Source: SIG440 sp045645485
GTDB lineage: Bacteria; Bacillota; Clostridia; Monoglobales; Monoglobaceae
Assembly: GCA_045645485.1 (NCBI GenBank)
Contig: JAZRIX010000059.1
Span: forward strand, 1-23,353
Direction: 5' to 3'
DNA: 23,353 bases
Below, piece after piece: positions 14,332-20,656 of the stretch. How positions within the stretch are numbered: the stretch's first letter is position 1; each line of letters begins with the position of its first letter. The notes beneath the pieces were generated by a model that ran no database searches, was not told where the DNA came from, and was given only the letters and a program-made list of their open reading frames with translations. The position numbers were made by a program, and so were the translations under genes.

Positions 14332-16655
14332 TCCTTGCCACCTCCGCTCAAAGCATTCTCAAGAACCGTCTTTATATCCTTTGCAAAGACAAATTCCACT
14401 TCTTTCTTTATCTTTTCAGGAAGCTCTTCAAAGTCCTTTTTGTTTTCAAAGGGAATAATAATCTTTCGTATTCCCATTCTGTATGCCGCCAGAGACTTTT
14501 CTTTGAGACCTCCTATGGGAAGAACTCTTCCTCTTAGGGTAATTTCACCCGTCATTGCTACATTGCGGTTCACCGCCTTGCCCGTAAGTGCCGAAACAAG
14601 AGCCGTTGCCATAGTAATTCCCGCAGAAGGACCATCCTTTGGAATAGCACCCTCTGGAACGTGAATATGAATGTCCTTTTCCTTGTAGAAATCACCGTCA
14701 ATTCCAAAAACATCCGAGTTGGCACGAATAAAGCTGAGTGCAGCACGTGCGGACTCTTTCATAACATCACCCAGATTTCCCGTGAGTTCAAGCTTCCCGC
14801 TGCCCTTCATTGTGTTCACTTCTATATACAGCGTATCACCGCCGCTGGATGTCCACGCAAGACCCGTTGCGGCACCCACAAGATTGGACTGGGCAAGATG
14901 TTCATAAATATATGTTCTGCCGCCAAGATATTTCACAAGAACCTTTTCGCTGACAGTAACACTCTGCTTTCCTTCCTCCACAATTTCTTTTGCCGCCTTT
15001 CGGCAGATTGCGGCAATACGACGTTCCAGAGAACGTACTCCGGATTCCCTCGTATACCCTTCGATTACGAGCCGTATTGTGCTGTCAGGAATCTTCAGCA
15101 TTTTTGCTGTCAGACCATTTTGCTTTCTCTGCTTTGGAAGCAGATATTTTTTTGCGATATTAAACTTTTCGTCTTCTGTATAACCCGAAATCTCAATTAT
15201 GTCCATTCGGTCAAAAAGAGGTGCAGGAATATTCTCCACTGAATTTGCCGTTGTAATAAAAAGCACCTTTGAAAGGTCAAATGGAAGCTCGGCAAAATGG
15301 TCACGAAATGTACAGTTTTGCTCTGGGTCAAGAACCTCCAGCATTGCAGCTGTCGGGTCGCCTCTGAAATCACTGGACATCTTGTCAATTTCATCAAGAA
15401 GCACAAGAGGATTGTTGCTCCCTGCCTGTTTCAATGCCGCAATAATACGACCGGGCATAGCTCCCACGTATGTCTTTCGGTGTCCGCGGATTTCAGCTTC
15501 ATTCTGGATTCCGCCAAGACTTACACGAACATACTTTCTGCCCAGAGATTCTGCCAAAGACCTTGCAATTGAAGTTTTGCCTGTTCCGGGAGGTCCTGCA
15601 AGACAGATAATAGAACCCTTTGCATCCTCAGAAAGACACTTGACTGCAAGATACTCCAGTATTCTTTCCTTTACCTTTTCAAGACCGTAATGGTCACGGT
15701 CAAGAATTTCTTTTGCCGCTTTTATATCATTATTCTCTTGAGTTGAAATTTCCCAGGGAAGTGCAAGAATTGTCTCAATATAATTCTGAATTACACCGTA
15801 TTCCTGAGAGTGAACAGAAAGTCTTGACAGCCTTCCGAGCTCCTCCTCCAGCTTTTCTGTAACCTCAGTAGGGAGACTGCGCTTCTTCATTTTGTCACGG
15901 TAGGTATCAGCTTCGGCCTGACCCGATTCAAAGTCACCCAGCTCCTCCTGAATAACCTTCAGTTGCTCACGCAGAATATAATCACGCTGATTCTTGTCAA
16001 GGCTGGTTTTGAGCTTTGACATAACGCCCTGCTCAACCTCCATAACGTTGTTTTCATTCTCCATAAGAGCAATAAGCTTTTCCATACGTGTGTCAACGTG
16101 AAGTTCTTCGAGAATAAGCTGTTTTTCGTAAGGCTTGAGAGGAAAGTTTGTTGCAGTAATATCCGCAAGCTCACCTGCATCCTCTATTTCAAGCATAGAT
16201 GCCGCTATTTCAGGATTCATCTTTTCATAAAGATTAAAGTAATCCTCCAGAAGCCTCTGTATTTTGCGCATAAGCACCTGTTCTTCAATAGGATCCTCAC
16301 AGGAAATTTCATTTTTGCGTACAATACCCGCCTGAATAAATTCACCTTCATCATCAAAGCTTGTCATACCTGCTCTGAAAAGGCCTTCCACAAGAACACG
16401 GAGATTGCCGTCAGGAAGCCGAAGAATCTGCTTCACCTCAGCAACAACACCGATTTTTGAAACCTCGTCCTTTTTTGGGTTTTCGGTCATTATATCCTTC
16501 TGATAACTGAGAAAAACAAGCTGTTCTCCCGTCATCGCATATTCAACTGCCGCAATTGATTTCTTTCTGCCAACATCAAAGTGAAGAACCATTCCCGGGA
16601 AGATGGTAATTCCTCGCAAGGGAATGAGGGGCAGAATATGTCTTTTGTTTGCCAT
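14304..16655 (-). CDS. lon: ATP-dependent Lon protease (LonA)
   Basis: A 783-residue cytosolic AAA+ serine protease that degrades misfolded and regulatory proteins. The N-terminal Lon substrate-binding domain (LPLIPLRGITIFPGMVLHFDVGR) leads to a coiled region, an AAA+ module with Walker A GPPGTGKTS and Walker B LVLLDEIDK, and a C-terminal peptidase domain. The catalytic dyad is intact: S677 in PKDGPSAGITM and K720 in GLKEKSLAAYR. Length matches full LonA. ATG 16653-16655 has AAAGGA 13 nt upstream. The gene has its own promoter inside the end of lonB and a 10-bp dyad in its 5' leader. It overlaps engB at the 3' end. Confidence 0.97.
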   Translation of the reverse strand: MANKRHILPLIPLRGITIFPGMVLHFDVGRKKSIAAVEYAMTGEQLVFLSYQKDIMTENPKKDEVSKIGVVAEVKQILRLPDGNLRVLVEGLFRAGMTSFDDEGEFIQAGIVRKNEISCEDPIEEQVLMRKIQRLLEDYFNLYEKMNPEIAASMLEIEDAGELADITATNFPLKPYEKQLILEELHVDTRMEKLIALMENENNVMEVEQGVMSKLKTSLDKNQRDYILREQLKVIQEELGDFESGQAEADTYRDKMKKRSLPTEVTEKLEEELGRLSRLSVHSQEYGVIQNYIETILALPWEISTQENNDIKAAKEILDRDHYGLEKVKERILEYLAVKCLSEDAKGSIICLAGPPGTGKTSIARSLAESLGRKYVRVSLGGIQNEAEIRGHRKTYVGAMPGRIIAALKQAGSNNPLVLLDEIDKMSSDFRGDPTAAMLEVLDPEQNCTFRDHFAELPFDLSKVLFITTANSVENIPAPLFDRMDIIEISGYTEDEKFNIAKKYLLPKQRKQNGLTAKMLKIPDSTIRLVIEGYTRESGVRSLERRIAAICRKAAKEIVEEGKQSVTVSEKVLVKYLGGRTYIYEHLAQSNLVGAATGLAWTSSGGDTLYIEVNTMKGSGKLELTGNLGDVMKESARAALSFIRANSDVFGIDGDFYKEKDIHIHVPEGAIPKDGPSAGITMATALVSALTGKAVNRNVAMTGEITLRGRVLPIGGLKEKSLAAYRMGIRKIIIPFENKKDFEELPEKIKKEVEFVFAKDIKTVLENALSGGGKEWNLSTLSC

Positions 16656-16677
16656 CTGTCTGTTTTCATCCTTTCAA

Positions 16678-16700
16678 GGGCATAGTGGCACACTATACCC
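16678..16700 (-). promoter_or_regulatory. Dyad/hairpin at 5' end of the lonA transcript
   Basis: On the minus strand, GGGTATAGTG and CACTATGCCC form a 10-bp stem (nine Watson-Crick pairs and one G-U pair) with a TGC loop. It begins about 6 nt after the predicted start of the lonA transcript and ends 4 nt before the lonA ribosome site. It does not resemble CIRCE (HrcA) or CtsR boxes. It could be an operator, a 5' stabilising stem or a translational control element. Confidence 0.5.
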
Positions 16701-16712
16701 ATTATCCATTAT

Positions 16713-16741
16713 ATTATACTATTTTTTTTCAAAGATTTCAA
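16713..16741 (-). promoter_or_regulatory. Internal promoter of lonA
   Basis: On the minus strand, TTGAAA (16736-16741) and TATAAT (16713-16718) are 17 nt apart, a near-perfect sigma-A promoter. The -35 lies in the last codons of lonB and the -10 overlaps the region just after its stop. It would let lonA-engB and the synthetase genes be expressed independently of lonB. Confidence 0.65.
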
Positions 16742-18413
16742 CCCCTTCCGCACTAATTATTCCTATATTATCTGATTTTTTTTGCAAAAAACCGCCTTTT
16801 TCCGATATTTCATTGCCTACAACAGCATTCAGGACATCTGCAACGCTGTCCACAGGGATAATTCTTGTCCCCAGCTTTTCAAAACGTTGCTGCCAGTTTG
16901 CTCTGGGAATAATTATTTTTTCTGCTCCTGCTTCAATCGCAGTAAGAACTTTGAGCGGCACCTCTCCCACTGCACAAACCTCACCAAAAACCGACAGTTC
17001 TCCGGTAACCGCAGTTGTTCCGCATATGGGTATCCCCTTGATTGCTGAAAAAACCGCACAAAAAATTGCCACCCCTGCGGAGGGCCCGTCGACGGGTATG
17101 GAGTTTGGAATATTAATATGAACATCTACATCCCTCACCGAAACACCCATTCGTTCAAGAACCGTAAAGACATTCTTTACCGATGCAGATATACTGCTCT
17201 TTTTCCTGAGTTTCCGACGTGTACCCGATATTTCCTCTTCTTCTATAACGCCCGTAACCGTCACCGTTCCAATATCTGATTTCTTTGGCGAAACAACCGC
17301 CTCAACATCAAGAATACACCCCTGATTCCGACCCACAACTCCAATGCCTGCAATTCTTCCGTTTCTCATTCTGTCATCAAGCTTTTTCTCATAACGCGGA
17401 GAATACTTACCTGTTTCCACTACCCACTCTACATCCTTCAGTTCAACGCAGGAACGCTTGTCCAGAGCCGCAACACTTTCCGCAGTCTGGACAATATTTA
17501 CGGCGTCTCTGCCATTGTCTGCAAAGGAGGCAACAAAATCAAAAACACCTTCATCAAAGCTTACCGCAGTTTTGGCTGCCGCTTCTGCTGCAATCCTCTT
17601 TATATCGTCACGCGAAAGACTGCTGAAAAAAATCTCAACACATCTTGACCTGAGTGCAGGCGGAATTTCTTCAGGCATACGTGTGGTTGCCCCCACAAGT
17701 CTGAAGTCAGCAGGCAAGCCATTTTTGAACATTTCATGGATATGGGGAGGAATTTCTTTGTTATCACGGCTGTAATATGCACTGTCAAAATATACACGGC
17801 GGTCTTCAAGAACCTTCAACAGCTTGTTTAGCTGCTGTGTAGGAAGCTCACCGATTTCATCAACAAAAAGTACTCCGCCGTGAGCCTTGGTAACAGCTCC
17901 TTCCTTGGGTTGGGGTATACCTGCAGGACCGTATGCGCCCGCTCCCTGATAAATGGGATCATGCACCGACCCGATAAGAGGGTCTGCAAAGCTTCTTTCA
18001 TCACACTGAACCGTGGTTGCATCCACCTCAACAAATTTTGCATCGGAACCAAACGGCGAATCGGAATTTTTCACAGCTTCATCAAGCACAACCCTTGAAG
18101 CCGCAGTCTTTCCCACTCCGGGTGGTCCATAAATCAATATATGCTGTGGATTCTTTCCACACAAGGCACACCTGAGTGCACGGATTCCGTCTTCCTGACC
18201 TACAATCTCCGCAATTGACCTTGGTCTTGTTTTTTCGGTCAAGGGTTCCGAAAGCTTCACTTTATTCAATTTGTGAAGACGTTCCAACTCCCTTTTGCTT
18301 TCTTTTTCCATAAAGCTCTGATTTGACCGCTGCCCCTTCAACTGCAGAAAAAAATACATTCCCATAACCACACTCAAACAAAGCTGAGAAATCAACATAA
18401 CCGTCATCAACAT
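16719..18413 (-). CDS. lonB: Lon-like ATP-dependent protease LonB
   Basis: A 564-residue membrane-anchored Lon-family protease. The N-terminus is hydrophobic (MLMTVMLISQLCLSVVMGMYFFLQL), consistent with one transmembrane helix. An AAA+ module follows, with Walker A YGPPGVGKTA and Walker B GVLFVDEIGEL, then a peptidase domain with S445 (PVDGPSAGVAI) and K488 (VPLKVLTAIE), the same 43-residue spacing as in LonA. It lacks the LonA N-terminal domain. In Bacillus the LonB homologue is made in the forespore under sigma-F. ATG 18413 is preceded by GGAGG 9 nt upstream. The stop is TAG at 16719-16721, 63 nt before lonA. Confidence 0.94.
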   Translation of the reverse strand: MLMTVMLISQLCLSVVMGMYFFLQLKGQRSNQSFMEKESKRELERLHKLNKVKLSEPLTEKTRPRSIAEIVGQEDGIRALRCALCGKNPQHILIYGPPGVGKTAASRVVLDEAVKNSDSPFGSDAKFVEVDATTVQCDERSFADPLIGSVHDPIYQGAGAYGPAGIPQPKEGAVTKAHGGVLFVDEIGELPTQQLNKLLKVLEDRRVYFDSAYYSRDNKEIPPHIHEMFKNGLPADFRLVGATTRMPEEIPPALRSRCVEIFFSSLSRDDIKRIAAEAAAKTAVSFDEGVFDFVASFADNGRDAVNIVQTAESVAALDKRSCVELKDVEWVVETGKYSPRYEKKLDDRMRNGRIAGIGVVGRNQGCILDVEAVVSPKKSDIGTVTVTGVIEEEEISGTRRKLRKKSSISASVKNVFTVLERMGVSVRDVDVHINIPNSIPVDGPSAGVAIFCAVFSAIKGIPICGTTAVTGELSVFGEVCAVGEVPLKVLTAIEAGAEKIIIPRANWQQRFEKLGTRIIPVDSVADVLNAVVGNEISEKGGFLQKKSDNIGIISAEGVEIFEKK

Positions 18414-18444
18414 AAAACATATCCTCCAATAAAAACTTTGGATT

Positions 18445-18473
18445 TATTATGTGTTTAAAGCAAAATTTAATAC
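18445..18473 (-). promoter_or_regulatory. Candidate forespore-type promoter of lonB
   Basis: On the minus strand, CATAATA (18445-18451) matches the sigma-G -10 pattern, and GTATT (18469-18473), 17 nt upstream, matches four of five positions of the sigma-F/sigma-G -35. No good sigma-A promoter is seen between the rpsI terminator and the lonB start. This fits the forespore expression of Bacillus lonB but rests on short motifs only. Confidence 0.35.
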
Positions 18474-18494
18474 AATAATTGACGACTATATTAA

Positions 18495-18527
18495 AAAACC
18501 CCAGAAACATTGAGTTTCTGGGGTTTT
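18495..18527 (-). terminator. Terminator of the rplM-rpsI operon
   Basis: A 14-bp perfect stem (18495-18508 with 18514-18527) built around CCCCAGAAAC/GTTTCTGGGG with a 5-nt loop. On the minus strand it is followed by a run of T residues and lies 14 nt after the rpsI stop. It separates the ribosomal protein operon from lonB. Confidence 0.93.
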
Positions 18528-18540
18528 GTAGATAAAATAA

Positions 18541-18939
18541 TTATCTCTTTGAGAACTGTGGAGCTCTTCTTGCAGCTTTGAGTCCGTACTCCTTTCTTTC
18601 CTTCATTCTGGGGTCACGTGTGAGGTAACCTGCAGCCTTCAAAGTAGCTCTGAAAGCTTCGCTGTCAACTTCGAGAAGTGCACGAGCGATACCGTGACGG
18701 ATAGCACCTGCCTGACCTGTGAAACCGCCGCCCTTAACGTTTACAAGAACATCGAACTTGCCGATTGTGCCTGTGAGAACCAGGGGCTGACGAAGGATTG
18801 TCTTCAGTGTTTCGAGACCAAAATAATCGTCAATGTCTCTCTTGTTTATTGTAATTGTGCCGTTGCCGGGTACCAATCTAACTCTGGCAACAGATTCTTT
18901 TCTTCTACCTGTTCCGTAATACTGAACTGCATTTGCCAT
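18541..18939 (-). CDS. rpsI: 30S ribosomal protein S9
   Basis: A 132-residue small-subunit protein. The family start YYGTGRRKESVARVRL, the central GGGFTGQAGAIRHGIARAL and the invariant basic C-terminus RRAPQFSKR, which reaches the decoding site, are all present. It is the second gene of the rplM-rpsI operon, 18 nt after rplM, with a strong GGAGG ribosome site. Length is normal and nothing is missing. Confidence 0.98.
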   Translation of the reverse strand: MANAVQYYGTGRRKESVARVRLVPGNGTITINKRDIDDYFGLETLKTILRQPLVLTGTIGKFDVLVNVKGGGFTGQAGAIRHGIARALLEVDSEAFRATLKAAGYLTRDPRMKERKEYGLKAARRAPQFSKR

Positions 18940-18957
18940 TGATATCTTCCTCCTCTA

Positions 18958-19395
18958 TTATTTAATCTCGCCTGTCCACTCAACCGGTGACTGAGCAGCA
19001 TGATTGTGATTTGCATCAGCGTAAACCTTGAGCATCTTGAGTGCCTGTCTGCCCAAAGTTGTGTGGGGAACCATGCCGGTAACAGCAAGTTCAACAGCCT
19101 TTACGGGGTTGTTTGCCATCATATCCTTGTATGATTCTTCCTTGAGGTGGCCGATATAACCTGTGTGTCTGTAGTACTTCTTCTGATCAAGCTTTTTACC
19201 TGTCAGAACAACGTCCTTTGCGTTGATGATGATAACATATTCGCCGCAGTTTACGTTAGGTGTAAACTCAGGACGGTGCTTACCTCTGAGAATTGCAGCA
19301 GCTGTTGCAGCAACACGGCCGAGGGGCTTGCCTGCAGCGTCGATAATGTACCACTTCTTTTCAAGCTCGTTAGCTTTTGCCATGTAAGTTGACAT
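18958..19395 (-). CDS. rplM: 50S ribosomal protein L13
   Basis: A 145-residue large-subunit protein that binds 23S rRNA early in assembly. It shows KKWYIIDAAGKPLGRVA, NCGEYVIIINAKDVVLTGKK and GMVPHTTLGRQALKMLKVY, all family hallmarks. ATG 19395 has AGGAGG 9 nt upstream. It is first in the operon, behind a consensus promoter and an L13-type leader that presumably gives autoregulation by free L13. Confidence 0.98.
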   Translation of the reverse strand: MSTYMAKANELEKKWYIIDAAGKPLGRVAATAAAILRGKHRPEFTPNVNCGEYVIIINAKDVVLTGKKLDQKKYYRHTGYIGHLKEESYKDMMANNPVKAVELAVTGMVPHTTLGRQALKMLKVYADANHNHAAQSPVEWTGEIK

Positions 19396-19418
19396 TTTTC
19401 ATTTCCTCCTAAATTTCC

Positions 19419-19513
19419 TTCAGACTATGAGCAAATGAACACATTTGCCGCTGTGTGCATTTGCCCACAGTCTGTCTGAATTTTTATCATCTATGCACCA
19501 TTCTATGCACAGC
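19419..19513 (-). promoter_or_regulatory. L13-leader autoregulatory RNA
   Basis: In the minus-strand RNA an outer stem (TTCAGAC 19474-19480 with GTCTGAA 19419-19425) encloses two hairpins: CTGTG...CACAG (19470 to 19451) and a perfect GCAAATG-TGTT-CATTTGC (19448 to 19431). Position, size and layout agree with the L13 leader known upstream of rplM-rpsI in Firmicutes. The 5' end holds a 9-bp direct repeat (TCTATGCAC on the plus strand at 19490-19498 and 19502-19510). A GCTGTG (19508-19513) there could pair alternatively with CACAGC of the first hairpin. Confidence 0.8.
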
Positions 19514-19520
19514 GTACTCT

Positions 19521-19549
19521 ATTATAATATCATTTTTCCAATTTGTCAA
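19521..19549 (-). promoter_or_regulatory. Consensus promoter of rplM-rpsI
   Basis: On the minus strand, TTGACA (19544-19549) and TATAAT (19521-19526) are 17 nt apart, a perfect match to the vegetative consensus, as expected for a highly expressed ribosomal protein operon. The start site would be near 19514, giving a leader of about 120 nt. Confidence 0.93.
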
Positions 19550-19692
19550 CCCCTTTTTTTAAAGAAATTAATTTAGCTATAACTAAAGTCTTAAATTCTC
19601 TTTTTTTCTCTCTTATACTCTCTTATACTCAAAACTCAAGTCAATAAAATTTTTATTTTTTAGTTTTTTTTCATAGTTTTTCATTACTTTTA
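19550..19692. other. AT-rich divergent intergenic region
   Basis: This non-coding stretch lies between the rplM promoter and the promoter of the kinase-like gene. It is very AT-rich, with T-runs, a tandem 10-bp repeat (TCTTATACTC at 19611-19620 and 19621-19630) and a weak TTTAG/CTAAA dyad (19572-19587). No RNA gene, coding frame or known operator was recognised. Confidence 0.5.
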
Positions 19693-19721
19693 TTGATTAT
19701 TAACATATTTTATGATATATT
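19693..19721 (+). promoter_or_regulatory. Promoter of the histidine-kinase-like gene
   Basis: TTGATT (19693-19698) and TATATT (19716-19721) are 17 nt apart. This places the start near 19728, some 38 nt before the ATG at 19766. It is a reasonable sigma-A match in a very AT-rich region, where chance matches are common. Confidence 0.45.
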
Positions 19722-19765
19722 CTTGTTTGAAACATTATGACATACAAATTTCAGGGAGGTTGCAA

Positions 19766-20596
19766 ATGAATCAAAATAAATATCACTCTTTTGATCTGAC
19801 CATAATTGCATCATTACAGAATCTTGTTTCTATTTCACACGAATCAATTACCGATGTTTTGCTGACATATGACTTGTCACCCGATGCCCTTCTCAAACTC
19901 CGCGCAGCAGATATGTGCAATATTCAGATAAACCGTTTGTGCAAAATATTTGAATACCTTTCAAGACAAAAGACAGAATTACAAGCAGATGCTTTTGAAA
20001 GCTTTGACCCATTCTATCTGTTGTCTGAAATAACCCAGAACTTTTCAAAAACTGTTTCACGGTATCTTTCAGTAAATATAGATTGTTATTCAAAAATGGA
20101 AAATCCCTTTCCCATTGCTGTAAACAAAACAAAATTTGAACTTATGCTTCTGAGTCTGCTTTATTGCTGTCTTCGCAGTGTTACTCCGGATTATGACAAA
20201 AACCTGAAGCTTACACTATACCTGACAGAGACAAAGACATCTCTCGTATTCCATCTTCGCGATAACTGCAGTCACATCAACCCCAATATCATTGAAAATG
20301 TTTTCTCAAACAGCAGAAATATTTTAGAACATACCAACCTTACGGAGGCACTTATATCCCTTTCATTGGAAGCGGCATCAAAAGCCGCAACGGAATCCAA
20401 CGGTATTCTATCATACAAGGCACTCAAAGGCGGAAACCGATATGATATAACCTTTCCCAAGGAATTTACCCTTCGGAAAAATGTTGCAAAATCACCTTCA
20501 CGTTATATTCCTACATATTCATTGTTTGAAGAAATTTTTGCAGATATTTTTCTTGAATACCAGCTTTCTCAAATCTCAAAAGATAAAAAACAGTAA
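19766..20596 (+). CDS. Histidine-kinase-like protein with degenerate ATPase domain
   Basis: A 276-residue soluble protein with no signal or membrane segment. The N-terminal helical part includes SISHESITDVL, which resembles an H-box (SHE of SHELRTPL) with H25. A FDPFYLLSEITQNF linker and a region laid out like a HATPase_c domain follow. In that region the N-box is KFELMLLSLLYCCLR (the invariant Asn is lost) and the G1 box is DNCSHIN instead of DxGxG, so ATP binding is doubtful. A 35-residue tail follows. This dimerisation-plus-dead-ATPase build recalls phosphotransferases such as Spo0B or ChpT, but that is inference. The start is ATG 19766, with AGGGAGG 6 nt upstream; an in-frame ATG at 19712 lacks a site. 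No response regulator is adjacent. Confidence 0.6.
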   Translation: MNQNKYHSFDLTIIASLQNLVSISHESITDVLLTYDLSPDALLKLRAADMCNIQINRLCKIFEYLSRQKTELQADAFESFDPFYLLSEITQNFSKTVSRYLSVNIDCYSKMENPFPIAVNKTKFELMLLSLLYCCLRSVTPDYDKNLKLTLYLTETKTSLVFHLRDNCSHINPNIIENVFSNSRNILEHTNLTEALISLSLEAASKAATESNGILSYKALKGGNRYDITFPKEFTLRKNVAKSPSRYIPTYSLFEEIFADIFLEYQLSQISKDKKQ

Positions 20597-20613
20597 AAAT
20601 TTCTGCAGACGCC

Positions 20614-20649
20614 AAAGAACCGAATCCGCATTTGCAGGTTCGGTTCTTT
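20614..20649. terminator. Terminator between the kinase-like gene and recD2
   Basis: AAAGAACCGAA (20614-20624) pairs with TTCGGTTCTTT (20639-20649), an 11-bp stem with a 14-nt loop. On the plus strand it is followed by TATATATTTAT-type sequence after TTTT, ending the kinase-like transcript. On the minus strand the U-tail is poor, but it lies just after the recD2 stop and may serve both. Confidence 0.8.
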
Positions 20650-20656
20650 TATATAT

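Noticed and set aside
18262..18510. Minus-strand frame whose internal ATG (18418-18420) lies close to GGAGG at the lonB start
   Set aside because: It is in another frame, overlaps the conserved lonB start and runs through the rpsI terminator. The GGAGG is better spaced (9 nt) for lonB ATG 18413.
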